This document shows, one piece after another, positions 1 to 12,389 of a DNA stretch of 64,000 nucleotides. This stretch comes from Ailurus styani (taxonomy: Eukaryota; Chordata; Mammalia; Carnivora; Ailuridae), in NCBI GenBank assembly GCA_002007465.1, contig LNAC01000734.1, forward strand, positions 225,760 to 289,759, in the 5' to 3' direction. The notes under the pieces were generated by a model. The model saw only the letters and a list, made by a program, of their open reading frames with translations. It had not been told where the DNA came from and searched no databases. The position numbers and the translations under genes are program-made. The number at the start of each line of letters is the position of its first letter. Within the stretch, counting starts at the first letter, position 1.

Positions 1-1396
1 AGTATGAACACTATTTGGTTATTTCATTCTGGATCTCTTTTTAGTATCTGTTCGTGTTCCCTAGGTGTTCATATCATCACTTAATTTAGTGTCATTTGTG
101 ATTTGAATTAATGTGTTGTGTTCCTCTACGTCCAGACTGAAAATAAAAGTATTAACATTCTTCTGGGATACTTTAAACTGAATGCAATTTAATACCAATA
201 AAGCAGTGCCATCATGTTTTTCAGAAATGGATTGACAGAATATTTCTACCTAAGGTGAGTGTGGCAGCATATTAATCACGAAAAGAGATTTGGAACTTCC
301 TTAAAAAGAATCCCTTAAAGCCTTCACTTAATCTACTGTATAGCTGCAGTAAAGAAAGATAACAGTATCGTTGGCGAAATTATTATTTTTTTAAAACACT
401 TAAATTGAAAAGGAAATGACTAGAGGAGATAATCTTCCATGTTATCACCATGAAACTTTGGAAACAGTAATGAGCATAACAAGTGTGAAATATCCTTAAC
501 ATATTAACATGAGAATTACGGCAGAGTGGAAATTCCTATTCAGGATTTCTACCATTTAAAAGATAAGCTGTATCCCCAATACAGCTGTATTCCTTAGGAT
601 GCCTGATTTTATTACCTTACACCCAGGTAGACAGAGAGACTTCAAGTTTCAGTGAACCTGCCCTATGTGTATTTTCTCATTCAGAGAAGTTTATGATATC
701 TCAGAAATGCCCCTAAAATAGTATGGAATAAAAACTCAAAGCAGCAACACCCATCCATATGGCTGGAAATCCCATGCCTGGCTATGCAGCTTGCTTGTGA
801 CATACTTTATATTCTTCCAGCAAAATCTCATTGCATTCACGGTTTTTATAGGTATTGCAGTAATATAATTTTTCACTATTTCATTCTTACTTTGGAGGCA
901 ATGAAGAGGGAAGAAGGTGGGACTCTACGGAACTAAGGAACCATGACCTTGATTCACTGCCCTTCTAAAACACATTTATCAGCTTTATATGGTCAACCAT
1001 ACCGTATTGAGCTTTAAACACTGAAGCACTCTGAAGACACTAATGTATTACTTAGCGGTGCCTTTACAAAACAAAAATCTTACATTTTTCTTGACATATG
1101 AATATATATACTTTGCTATGTGAATAAATTCGGCATTCCTCATGTGTTTATAGACAAAAGCTATGCCTTTTCCATGATGGAATTTTAAAATCCTTTCTGC
1201 TCTAAAGTTCTACTTCTTGCTACCAGCACTTTCCCTATTTCTCTAGTTTAATCGTTGATGCTAATGATGGACTGTAACGGACTGTGTGTACGTGCATTTT
1301 TGTGTGTACTTGTTTCTTAATATGGAAAGTTTCAGGGAAAATATATTTCCAAAATTCTGTCTTCTCTCTTACCTGTTTTATAACAAATAGTTCTAA
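1..1396. other. Unassigned AT-rich sequence
   Basis: No repeat family, exon-like frame or RNA gene was recognised here. Reading frames are short and interrupted. Confidence 0.5.
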
Positions 1397-1407
1397 AAGA
1401 CACTACG

Positions 1408-1595
1408 AGGTGCCTGGGGGGCTCAGTCAGTTAAGCATCTGCCTTTGGCTCAGGTCATGATTTCAGGATTCTGGGACTGAGTCCTACATCAGGCTCTCTG
1501 CTCAGTGAGAAGTGTGCTTCTCCCTCCCACTCTCCCTCTGCGCTTTCTCTCTCTCTCTCTCAAATAAATAAATAAAATCTTAAAAAAAATAAAAG
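1408..1595 (+). mobile_element. CAN-SINE (SINEC), older caniform type
   Basis: The tRNA-derived head (tgcctggggggctcagtcag, with the ttaagcatctgcc motif) is followed by a CT-rich middle and an aaataaataaataaaatctt tail. The flanks carry a near-identical TSD (aagacactacg at 1397-1407, aagacactatg at 1596-1606), so the insertion is complete. Confidence 0.95.
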
Positions 1596-1606
1596 AAGAC
1601 ACTATG

Positions 1607-2002
1607 TCACCAGCAAACATAAGATCAGCTTAATTTTTTTCTAAGATCAGAGATACTCTTTTATCTAAAAATATGTAAGCACGTACAATTTGCCAAAATA
1701 ATAACTAGAGCATCCAGAATTTGAAGACATTTCCTCCAGGCCCTTTTGAAGGACAATTGGGGCAATTTGGAAGCTGCTCAAGAGTTAAAACATTTACAGA
1801 ATAGACAATCCTTAAGGGGAAAAATATTGAATAATAGAGCATAATTTTATGCATAATTTAACACCCCCTCTTAGAAATACCCTCCTTTATCTGAAAAGAT
1901 TAATTGCCAAAAGAATCTGCATGTCCCAGTACTTCTAGGAAATACCTTATACAATAAGCTTTGTTGAATGAAAAACAATATTAAATTAATATTTCAACTA
2001 TT
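1607..2002. other. Unassigned AT-rich sequence
   Basis: Nothing recognisable between two SINE insertions. Confidence 0.45.
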
Positions 2003-2018
2003 AAGAAAGACATTTTCT

Positions 2019-2232
2019 TTTTATTTTTTTAATGATTTTATTTATTATCTGACAGAGAGACACAGCGAGAGAGGGAACACAAGCAGGGGAAGAGGGAGAG
2101 GGAGAAGCAGGCTCCCTGCCTCACAGGGAGCTCAATGCGGGGCTCGATCCCAGGACCCCAGGACCCCAGGACCCCAGGACCATGATCTGAGCCGAAGGCA
2201 GACACTTAACGACTGAGCCACCCAGGCGCCCC
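2019..2232 (-). mobile_element. CAN-SINE (SINEC), minus strand, with internal 8-bp tandem repeat
   Basis: Reads as the reverse complement of SINEC: a T-rich start, a purine-rich middle and an end in gagccacccaggcgcccc. A 16-base TSD with one mismatch flanks it (2003-2018 and 2233-2248). The B-box side contains four exact head-to-tail copies of ccaggacc at 2150-2181, where the usual element has one. Confidence 0.95.
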
Positions 2233-2404
2233 AAGAAAAACATTTTCTGTTTAAAGTAATTTAGGCAATGTTAAGACTCCAATAAACTGTCATGGCTTTG
2301 TGAATGAAGAAGTATGGCAATAGGTGTCATTCCCTCATAATACGTGTTGAAGAAAATCTTGGAGCTTTCAAATATATAATAGTATGGTTTTCATCTAAAT
2401 GATT

Positions 2405-2913
2405 ATTAAGTGTATAGTTCAGTCGTGTCAATATTCACATCATTGTACAACCAATCTCCAGAACTTTTTTCATCTTGCAAAAATGAAATTCTATACTCGC
2501 TAAAGAAAATATCCTCATTCCTCTTCCCGCAGCTGTGGTCAATCACCATTCTACTTTCCATGAATTTGACTACTCCAGGTGCTTAACTTAAGTGGAATCA
2601 TATAGTATTTGTCCTTTTGTGACATGTTTATTTCAGTTAGCATAATGTGTCCAAGTTGCATCCATATTACAGTGCATGTCAGAATTTCCTTTCTTTGTTA
2701 AGGCTGAAAAATATTCCAGTGTATGCATACACCACATTTTGTTTATCTGTTGTCCATAGACATTTCAGTTACTTCTACCATTTGGCTATTGTAAGTAATG
2801 TTATTATAAGTGTGGGTCTACAAATATCTCTTAAAGACTCTGCTTTTAATCATTTTGGGTATATGTCCAGAAGTGGAATTGCCAGATTACATATAGTAAT
2901 TCCAGTATTTTTT
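2405..2913 (-). mobile_element. Old LINE-1 3'-region fragment, minus strand
   Basis: Antisense of a mammalian L1M-type 3' region. Landmarks in order are agtggaatcatatagtattt, the ttagcataatgt block, the attccagtgtatgcatacac block and gggtatatgtccagaagtgg. It is strongly diverged and has no coding capacity. The subfamily cannot be fixed by eye. Confidence 0.8.
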
Positions 2914-4349
2914 TTTTTAAGAATAGAGAGATAATGAGCTAGAATAATTCTAGAGCTGAGTGGATTCTCTGCTTTGTCATACATGTGACTGCCTTTTCTC
3001 TATCTGGCTTTTCCCTCTTTGCATCAAGTAGCTGAACCAAGCAGAAAATGAGAGACAATAAGAAGACAGAAATGAATAACATGTCACCTGAATTCATGTT
3101 CATAAATGAGTTTTACTGTACTATGAATTTTGACATCGTTCTTGGTATATAAAGATGACACTGATAACTTCTTCATTAAGACAGGCAATCAGGGTTTTTT
3201 TTAAAGTACATGGATTTATATTCATTTATGTATGCTCTATCACCCAAGCTTTCTTGTGACAGTGGCATAAATTAGAAACAAAACCCGTGCTATCCACAGA
3301 ATCATAAATGTCAACAATAAATCTGTACTTTCTGCAAAAAGAAAAAAAAAGAATGTGGGTTATGAGGTAAAGATGATATGATACAGAGAACTCTAATTTC
3401 TTTACCTTTGCATTTAGCCAATATAAGGAACATTTGTTGGTTTTTGACTCTAAAGAATCCATAAACTTTCCTAACATATCAATTTTGGGGGGGAAATTAC
3501 CCATTTTCCTTTAGATATAGTCTGTTAGGATTATTAATTATGTTTCTTGCCTTACTGACCTAGGATAAGGTTAGAGACCTAAGTTAGACCAGTCAGATTC
3601 ACACTTCCAAACTGAGGAAGAAGGGATAGACAATACTGGGAATTTATTCAATCCATTAAAAGTATCAGGACCAAAAATATTAAATAATAGGAGTTCCCTG
3701 ACATTCATGATGACTAATTCTCCAAACTTGTCTCCAGTTGAAAAGGGGGAAACACTTCTATCTGTCCCCATATATGAATATAGGAAAAATGTAATAGCAT
3801 AAGCAATTCTTTTCCAAAGGCCACTCAAGTTATATAAAAATTACTGGGACCCAGTTCTGCTTCCACTTAACTGTGTCTAAGTACCTTGCAATTTCTCTAT
3901 CACGGTGTTCATGAAACCTTCTTAATAAAGGGTTTATGTTTTGATTTGGTTTGTTAGTTTCTGTATTATACTCACTGTCACAAAATCCATTTGGTTTATG
4001 AGTTTTCATGAAGAATACTTATCTGTAATAGCTACAGTGGGGAAATGGTTTCTTTCTTTAATTTGGCTATATAGGATTTTATAGAGCAATATGTTGTATC
4101 TATCTGTATGATATATATAATATTTATTATTATTTTATTATAAATAATTATATATTATGTTTAATATAACAATATGCAATATAATAGAATAATTTTATAT
4201 ATATGATATATATATTTCAGAGATTATATAGGATGATAGAAGTTTCCTTCATCACTTTATCTTCATAGAATGACAAACTTATATCTTTCAAATAAAGGAT
4301 TAAGTAGATGTGATTATATAAGATAAAAATAATTCTGGTTCATTTAACC
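2914..4349. other. Unassigned sequence with an AT-rich tract
   Basis: No family recognised. Positions 4090-4220 are dominated by TA/TTA runs (atatatgatatatatatttc and similar), a simple AT-rich tract. Confidence 0.5.
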
Positions 4350-4480
4350 AATATGTTCATACATTGATCCATCAAACCAATAGTTATTGAGTACCTACCA
4401 TGTCCCATCAACTTGTTATATATTAGGGATAACAAAATGACTAGGAAAGATGCCCTGACCTGACTCAGTCATACAGGCAG
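4350..4480 (-). mobile_element. L2 3'-end fragment, minus strand
   Basis: Matches the antisense end of L2: an attgatccatcaaaccaata / gttattgagtacctaccatg motif, then a 'gggataacaaaatgac' segment, in the order expected for that family. Short and degenerate. Confidence 0.55.
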
Positions 4481-5270
4481 TTAGTTTTGTTTTGTTTTGT
4501 TTAAGTTAAATTTCTTAAACTTCTGTGTTATTAATGGACAAAACTAGGGTGATGTGAATTGAGGGTATATAATATTTTATTTTATTTTTTAGGGGATATA
4601 TAACATTTTAAATGTTTGCATTGCTAGCTGAAATAATTCCAGTAATGTATTTGAGAATAATGGACACTTGTTTCTTTCTGCATTACAATGAACTAATAAT
4701 TCAGGCTAGAATGAAATGGAAAGTGTGTCTTTTCCAAATTCTGCAGGACAAAAAAAAAATAGGCATCCAGCAGGATAAGAGCACTGATAAGATATCTAAA
4801 GATGCCAGAAATAATGCATTTTGAAAACTGTTTCCTGATGGTTATAAATAATCAACATTTTAAATCAAGTAAATTGCCAATAAATTATATTTAGCACTTA
4901 TATAAATGATTGTTAAAATGGAAGAATAAACAGATAAATGTAAAAAAGAGATTGTTGCTTTTTTAAATAGAGATGGATAAATAAATAAATGTTTGATGCT
5001 TGCAATTATAAGAGAAATACAAAATATAATCTCATCTTATTGACATAACTAAGAATCACATGAGAAAAAAGCATAACAGGATTGTTGTTTGGTAATAAGA
5101 GAAAGTGGTTAACACCTAGACATACTTTGAACAGAGGAACCTGTAGAGAGTTGGATTTAGGCAAAGAAATATGCATGAGTCAATAAACCAACATGAACAA
5201 TAGTTAGGCGGAGAGTTCTAGAACACCCAAAGTGTCCAGGGCTAAGAGAGGGTATAAGATCCACTGCTTT
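4481..5270. other. Unassigned AT-rich sequence
   Basis: No repeat family, exon or RNA gene recognised. Contains short A-runs and aataaataaat tracts only. Confidence 0.45.
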
Positions 5271-5277
5271 TATTCAC

Positions 5278-5570
5278 TTGTACATTATTCAGCAAACATG
5301 TATATTATTTAGTAAACAATATTTTATATCTGGTATGTGTCAGACGCCGTTGGGAAAAAAGAGATTGCCAAATGGTTTCTTCCATCGATATGTGGAAGGA
5401 CTTTTTTCAACAAATAGTTATTGTGCGCTTACTTTAGGTGGCAGACAGGCACAGGGAATACCTCAAATGCGAAAAACAGACAAAATTCCATACCTTGTAT
5501 GTTCTAAATTCTAATGGTGGTGGGTTGGAGGAAGACAGTCTTTTACAATAAAAGACTGTGACAAAGAAAG
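5278..5570 (-). mobile_element. L2 3'-end fragment(s), minus strand
   Basis: Two successive L2-like antisense 3' motifs are visible: cagcaaacatgtatattatt with tctggtatgtgtcagacgcc, then caacaaatagttattgtgcg with cagacaggcacagggaatac. The second looks like a separate copy or a local duplication. Confidence 0.5.
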
Positions 5571-7250
5571 AAGAACAGAATGGACAGGAGAAACAGAAGT
5601 AAGAGTATAACTGAATTATCGTAAATGTGAGTTTGAGTTCCACTAGGCTTCTACTAGGCATCATTAAATAGTACCGAGGAAGACTTAAGGAATAATTTAA
5701 TTTTCTAGGGGCAACACAGAGTCATGAAAAATCTGAAACCCATACTGGAAATAAGATTGAATTATCCATTCATAAAGAGAGAGATTATTGTTAGCGAGTA
5801 ACAGCTAAATGCTTGCATTCTACCAGCATGTTATGAAAACTTAAAGTAGTTTAAAGGTTGACGTTTGTGAAAACAGCCACAGCCTCTCAGTCTATAGACT
5901 ATCAAAAGGAGCAGGACCAGGAGATTTAGGAACCCAACCCCTCAATATGTGTCCTTAATCCCAACTGGAATGTATACATAATCCTGAGTTTTTTACTTCT
6001 TTCTTTATTCCAGGAATAAAAAAAAAAAAAAAGAACTCTGGCTGGAAAATGTCTCAATAATTGCCTGGTACGTTTAGTATAGATACAACCTTATTTTTAA
6101 AAATTTTATGGGGTCACTTTAAATTGAAGTCAGATATGGTTTTCTGTTGTGTGTTCTCCACACTTATACACACTGCCCTCATAGAAACAAAGAGCTTTTC
6201 TCTCTTCCAGAAAAAATCAGATACTGGTTTTAACTATCTGGTTTTGTTTGTTAATTTGTTTGTTTTAAATTTTGATGCCAGTGATCCTCAGAACAGAGAT
6301 TTATTAAAAACCATAAAGGAAGATAATGCAGAGAGTCCCAACATTCAAATCTCTAGACACCTAAATGTTACTTTATATACTTTATATTAACCATAGTGTT
6401 TCTGAATTATTGCTGTAATATTTCAGTAATGGGATAGAAGCTGTCAAGGTCAGAACAGCCTCATAAGGGAGATGTGCAAAGAGAAAGCATTAGATCTGAA
6501 AAGCACAATTGTAGCTGTTCTAAGAAATCTTTTTATTAAAGTAATGGACCAAATGATATCATGTAGAACTGTGAGATCCCAGAAAACGCCATGTGGCCAG
6601 TGTGCTTAGAGATAAAAAGTGAGTTTTCTTTTCTGTTTCCTTTATATTTTAGCACATAAAACACCTTGGCACCTTTCATTCAAAGTAAAGCATATATTTT
6701 AATATCCATAAAGCTTAATGAAAGTGCTTTTTTTACAGAAAGATTGAGTTAAATGACTTTAAATTGGATTTTTAACCCGCAGTACATGGCAACATTATTT
6801 GCAATATGCATGGTGGTCTTCGGGAGGAGCCGTGGGCTGCACAAATGTTAGTGCAGTCTCCTTGTCTGTGTATCAGACCTTTCCCATCTCGCTCTGGAAG
6901 GGCATGGTGACTGGGTACAACTATGAGGAGCACAGCTTCATCCTTGCTCTCTTCTTTCTCACTAGGAAACAGAATGTTTTATCTAGTAGCCTTTTTCTCA
7001 TATCCAGTTGTTTCATCAGTGGCCAGATTTCAGGTCATTGGATAAGTCTTCTATCTTTGTTTCCCATAACCACATTCTGTTATAAATGAAACAATCAAAA
7101 AAGAAAGCAAAACTCAGCAACAGATATTCAGTTGTAACCCCACAAACCCTCAGCATCTGTATGGCCTTCACAGTTTACTGAAAGTCTCTGTTACTTACGT
7201 TCTCTTTTGCCATTCCCACTACCCCAATACCCTACCTACTGTTATCGCTT
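5571..7250. other. Unassigned sequence
   Basis: No recognised element. The longest open frames are around 100 codons, have no family resemblance and no splice context, and are treated as chance. Confidence 0.45.
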
Positions 7251-7251
7251 A

Positions 7252-7380
7252 TATTTATTTTTATTTTTTCCTATATTTTTAAGTAATCTCTATACTCCAT
7301 ATGGGGTTCAGACTCACAACCCCGATATCAAGAGTCGCTTGCTCTATGGACACAGCTGGCCAGGCATCCTCCCCCGCCCC
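7252..7380 (-). mobile_element. Old CAN-SINE relic, minus strand
   Basis: Carries aagtaatctctatactccat, atggggttcagactcacaac and gatatcaagagtcgcttgct, the antisense head of an older tRNA-like carnivoran SINE. Diverged; ends in a C-rich stretch. Confidence 0.65.
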
Positions 7381-8649
7381 ACCAATATCTTTATTTGTCC
7401 TGGGAAACTCTGAAGTGCAAAGATACCACTTATCCAACAGTTATGGAGTACATTGGTGTTAGTTTCAGGACCCAATTCAAGACACCCCTACATTTTACTC
7501 CGTAACATTTTCTCTGCGATTACATGTCCTACAAAAACTATCCCACCTCCTATAGTACCACAACCCCAAAAAGACCCAGATGAGTTGGAGGCTGCAAAAG
7601 CTAAGCAATCCTGAGAAGACCGAATGAACTCTTCCACCACATTTTGTGTTATTTTTCAAAATAGCTTGAATATAAGTTTACAAATTAATTTTTTTATTAA
7701 GCTTTATCATCTATGTCGATGTTTATATTTTATTTCTGTCTAGGTAATAGTTATATTAATACTGCCAAAGGAAAGAACTTTTAAATTATATCATTTACTT
7801 TTTTTGTTTGTTTACCCTAGACCTGAAGTAAAAGCTCTTGAACCAACTCTTTCATTAAAACTTTTAATGAAATTTCTTGAAATCCAAAAGTAAGGTCATG
7901 TTAATATTATTCAGTTGTAAGTCCCTTACCATGACTTACTGAGTCAACACATATACCTGATGCATCAAAATGCTGTTTTAATGAAATCGCTGGATCACAA
8001 AATGATTGTTATGTTTTTCTTCATCATTTAACCAACAATGATTTTTGCAATGTTTCTCTATGTAATTAAATGTGTCTGTGAATCATTAATGCCATCTAAA
8101 AATAAAATATCCATAAAATTATTGACTTGACAGTAATATAAACATGAAGCATGAATGTTCCCAGCTTTTCTGAGAGGTAGAGCCTCTCCAGGGTAACACT
8201 AATATTTTGCCACTACGGGATTTTTAATCCTTAACCAAATACAAAGCTAATTAGTTTAAATAGCATTTAAGAAATTCTATTTTGACATAGTATGTCAAAT
8301 ATTATTGACTGGAAGATTATTCTTGATGATCAACAGTGTCTAAAAGCAAACTCATCCTCATTTTAAAATAATCATGAACTTATTCCAAGAGGAATTTCAA
8401 ATGATAACTGTTATTAATTTGAACAATAATTAAATATCTCAAGTAAGATTAGCACAAGGCCAAACAGAAGAACTAGTGTGTGCAGAAGAATTGTTTAAGC
8501 ATGGTCTATCTACATAACCATGGCTTATTAGGCCAGTTATTCCCTGCCCCCCCTCCCAAATTTGGTTACAATTGAGCAGAATACTTAAAACATTTAAGTA
8601 GTTTTCACTGATATAATATATAAGGAAAGGCATGGTGTTTTCATCACCT
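7381..8649. other. Unassigned sequence
   Basis: Nothing recognised. Includes short low-complexity C-runs near 8545. Confidence 0.45.
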
Positions 8650-8870
8650 TGACTTGACTTCAGATAGCAGTTCTACCATATTTAGTTGTTTAGTTGCAAA
8701 TAAACTATTTAAACTCCCTTAAGCTCAGTTTATCCTTCCTTAAAATAAAGAATATAAAAATACATACTTCACATATCTCAGATTTCTTAAGATGATCAGA
8801 TAAGTTGGTGTGCCCAAAGTATCTAATAGTTCCTAGCATATAAAAATTATACAATAAGTGGTGGCTTTAT
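8650..8870 (-). mobile_element. MIR SINE relic, minus strand
   Basis: Antisense MIR order is visible: a residual 'agcagttctacca' segment, then aagctcagtttatccttcct, an AT-rich middle, and a terminal 'agttcctagcatataaa' block corresponding to the L2-like 3' end of MIR. Heavily decayed. Confidence 0.55.
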
Positions 8871-8984
8871 TTTGTGTATCTGTCCTACATGGAAGTATCT
8901 CAATCACTTAGATCACTTGTTCACAGTGTTCAAATATGTTAAGTAATTAGATTATCACACCCCTTTGACAGATTCTTTTGTTTT

Positions 8985-9110
8985 TTAATTGTTCAGTCAT
9001 TTAACAAACATGTTTTGAATACTTATTATGTGTCATCACTATATTGAGATACAGACATAAAGAAAACAGAATCTTTGACTCAGACAATCACAGTGTTACT
9101 AGAACCATGT
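8985..9110 (-). mobile_element. L2 3'-end fragment, minus strand
   Basis: Contains cagtcatttaacaaacatgt, tgaatacttattatgtgtca and a 'gatacagacataaagaaaacaga' type block, which is the antisense L2 terminus. Confidence 0.6.
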
Positions 9111-9324
9111 AGTTCCCACTTACTGAAAGAGCACATCATATGAAAAGACCTGCAGTAAACACTTTCAGGACACAGTATTATTTAATGAGGACTGTTCTTC
9201 AAGGCAGGATTTGTACCTCTGTTACACTCTGACCTTTAAGCCCAAGTTCTCAAATGGTAGAACATACAACTATGGAAAAAGAAAGCACAATTTGATACAG
9301 GGAGAAAAGAACAATAATTGATTT

Positions 9325-9536
9325 TGGTTTTTTTGTGTTTTTTTTTTTTTAAGATTTTATTTATTTATTTCACACAGGGAGAGAGATCACAAGGAGGCAG
9401 AGAGGGAGACAGAGAGAGAGGAAGAAGCAGGCTCCCCACTGAGCAGGAGCCCCATGCGGGCCTCGATCCCAGGACCCTGAGATCATGACCTGAGCCGAAA
9501 GCAGAGGCTTTAACCCACTGAGCCACCCAGGTGCCC
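9325..9536 (-). mobile_element. CAN-SINE (SINEC), mustelid-type, minus strand
   Basis: T-tail, then 'gagagagatcacaagg' and 'aggcagagagggagacagag' (the variant tail that I associate with mustelids), ending at gagccacccaggtgccc. TSD aataattgattt at 9313-9324 and 9537-9548. Confidence 0.95.
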
Positions 9537-9650
9537 AATAATTGATTTGTTTAATGAAAAAATGTCCACTTCTTTGCCATTTATTTTTCAACTTCATAGT
9601 GATTTCAGGAGAGAAAAACTAGTGGGTTTTATTTCTTTAATTTTTTTTTA

Positions 9651-9936
9651 AACAACAGAAATTTATTCGCTCACAGCTCTGGGTGCTTGAAGTCTGAAAT
9701 CAAGGTGTCAGCAGGACCACACTCATTTTCACACACCTTCTGTCTCTGTGTCCTCTCCTCTTCTCATGAGGACACTAGTCATTAGACTTAGAATCTACTC
9801 TAAATTCAGTAGATCATCTCAATGTTAGGTCCCTAATAACACATCTGCAAAGACTCTTTTCCTAAAAAGGTCACATTCTGAGGTTCTAGATGGACATAAA
9901 TTTTGAGAGGGAGGGGACGTTATTTAACTCACACAA
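9651..9936 (-). mobile_element. MaLR-type (MLT1-like) LTR, minus strand
   Basis: Begins aacaacagaaatttattcgc, continues with ctgggtgcttgaagtctgaa, ggacactagtcattagactt and cacattctgaggttctagat, the antisense order of MLT1-family solo LTRs. The exact subfamily was not determined. Confidence 0.7.
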
Positions 9937-11700
9937 TTTATAATTTGTAACTTACTGGAAATAGCAAAGATTCCCTATTGAAAATGCAGCAGTATATATT
10001 CACTAATTAATTTAACATAGTTTATTAAATTTCTGGGGCATATGTAATACAGAGTTTGTCTTTAAGTAAAAAAATATCTTGGTATTTATTCTGCATGTCA
10101 ATTACTATATGTGAAAGATATGTATGGAGTTCCAAATTCATGGATTATCTTTTAGTCAAACAATCTAGTAAAGAATCCAAGCATATAAAAAGTAATTATA
10201 AAAAAATATTTAGTTACATGTGGTATGTGGAACAAGGCAGAAGAACAAGTACTATGAACACTTACATCAGGTTTATATAGCATGTGGACCTGACCCAGTC
10301 TTGACAGTTGGATTCCTTGAGGAAGTAATATTTAAATTGAAATTAAAAGATAATCAAGAATTAACTAAGAGAATTTATCTATCCCTCCACTATATTTTCT
10401 AAACAATCTGTAGTATAAAATCAGCAATTCTAATTTGATGAGAAGCATGTTAATTATACTCCTTTAATTTATTCACCTTTATAGTATAACCTAATATCCC
10501 CCAAAGAGAAACAGGTATTTGTCCTATGAGTAGGCGAAAGAAGCTCACTTTTGCATTTTTGGTATACAGATACTGCTGGACAGAAACTGTAGGAAAGCTT
10601 CAAGGATAGTCGAACCCTAATTTGACCTATTAATTCTATTATCTCTAAACTCTTCTAAAAATCTTGTTTTATATCAGTATAATTATAGGTAGAATCATCC
10701 AATGTAACACTAAACTATAGTCTGGTAGATTTAACTCCTATTTGTAGACAAAAGCTTAGAAACACTGCACTTATCCTAATATCACTGCTTTGATCTATTC
10801 CGAATCAATGGATCTGTGACTGATTATATATACATACATAATATAAATATGTATATTATACATAAAATATTATACATAATATAAATATTATATATTATCT
10901 ATGTTATCTATTACATATATTTATAATTTTTATCCATCAAGGCTTTTACCACCTATAATAAACAATAAGACTCCTAGGAGACTACTATATCTGCATATTT
11001 TTCTATTTCTTCAAACACCTTTGATAATTCTGGGAAAATGGCGATATTTAAGAACAGATCAGAATCTCTGCAAACTTGATTCCTAAAACAAAAGGGGATT
11101 GAATGGAAAATCTCATTGACCATGACATTCAGGTTAATTAACCATAATAAAAATAAGTCAAAATATCCACGTAAGATTGTCCCATGTGGAAACATGTCTA
11201 CTTTCTGATAGTATGGTTGAATGCTTTCTCTGAATAGCTTCCTCAGAATATCCTGAGTCCAGAGAGCAGATAGAGAATTTAATAAATAAGCCTCTGCCAT
11301 AAACAAGCAAGTCCATATGAGACAAAGAAGCTTAGAAGAACAAGGTGACAATTTAATTTAATTTCATTTAATCTAATTTAATCTAATTTAATCATATTCA
11401 TATCTCTACTGTACCAAATAAGACCTTCCTCTAGCTACAGATTGTTTGCACTTTTCTTGGCCTCTTATCAATTAAATAGTCAATTGAAGCCCTGTTTCCA
11501 GTATGATTCAATCACAACACTAGATTTAAAAAGACTCCAGAAAAACTCCTCTTTGTTGGTTCAGGAGAGTTTTGCATACATCAGTTGGGAAATAACGTAT
11601 GTAATTCTGTTGAATGCATGATAGTATGCTTTCTACTTGCAGCACTGGAAACCAGTGTAAAAAAGATGTTTGATTGTATCCTCCATAGCTCTAAATCAGG
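9937..11700. other. Unassigned AT-rich sequence with two simple tracts
   Basis: No element recognised. A TA-rich tract lies at 10815-10925, and a short imperfect 10-base tandem (atttaatcta-like units) lies at 11348-11393. Confidence 0.5.
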
Positions 11701-11722
11701 CAAAATTTCTTCCTTTATTTTA

Positions 11723-11911
11723 TTTTATTGTATTTTTTTAAAGATTTTATTTATTTATTTGACAGAGAGAGATTACAAGCAGACAGAGAGAGAGGAGGAA
11801 GCAGGCTCCCTGCTGAGCAGAGAGCCCGATGCGGGCCTCGATCCCAGGACCCTGAGATCATGACCTGAGCCGAAGGCAAAGGCTTTAACCCACTGAGCCA
11901 CCCAGACGCCC
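11723..11911 (-). mobile_element. CAN-SINE (SINEC), mustelid-type, minus strand
   Basis: Full-length antisense SINEC ending in gagccacccagacgccc. It has a perfect 21-base TSD (11702-11722 and 11912-11932, beginning aaaatttcttccttt). The perfect TSD indicates a comparatively recent insertion. Confidence 0.97.
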
Positions 11912-12189
11912 AAAATTTCTTCCTTTATTTTAGAGTATAATCTATATAACTCACTGCCTAGAACTGATTACACATTTGTTGTGTACAACCCTCCCACTAG
12001 TCTCTAAAAACCAAACTTCTTACCTGCAGATTGCAAAATTCATTTAAATTCTGATCACCAGACATAAATCAAGGACTGTGTTTCAAGCACTGAGCTGGGC
12101 TCCACAGGTGCATGAGTAAATTTGTCTTTTCTCCTAGAGCCATCTGTACCCTAGACAAAACAATTATGCAGAACATTTCTATACAATGT

Positions 12190-12365
12190 TAAAATTGCTG
12201 TAGAACAGCTGATATGTATTGGGTTCTCACTCTGTGCCCGGAACTGTTCCAAGGGTTCTTCATGTACTGATTTAATTCTGTATAGCGTCACTGTGGAAAA
12301 AAGCAACATGGAAAATGTAAGTAATTTGCCAAATGTCCCAAAACTAAAAAGTAGGAAAAACACAA
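12190..12365 (+). mobile_element. MIR SINE relic, plus strand
   Basis: Sense MIR order: attgggttctcactctgtgc, cggaactgttccaagggttc, a 'tgatttaattctg' block and aatgtaagtaatttgccaaa. Decayed but ordered correctly. Confidence 0.65.
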
Positions 12366-12389
12366 CCTTTTTTATACTTGAAACATATC

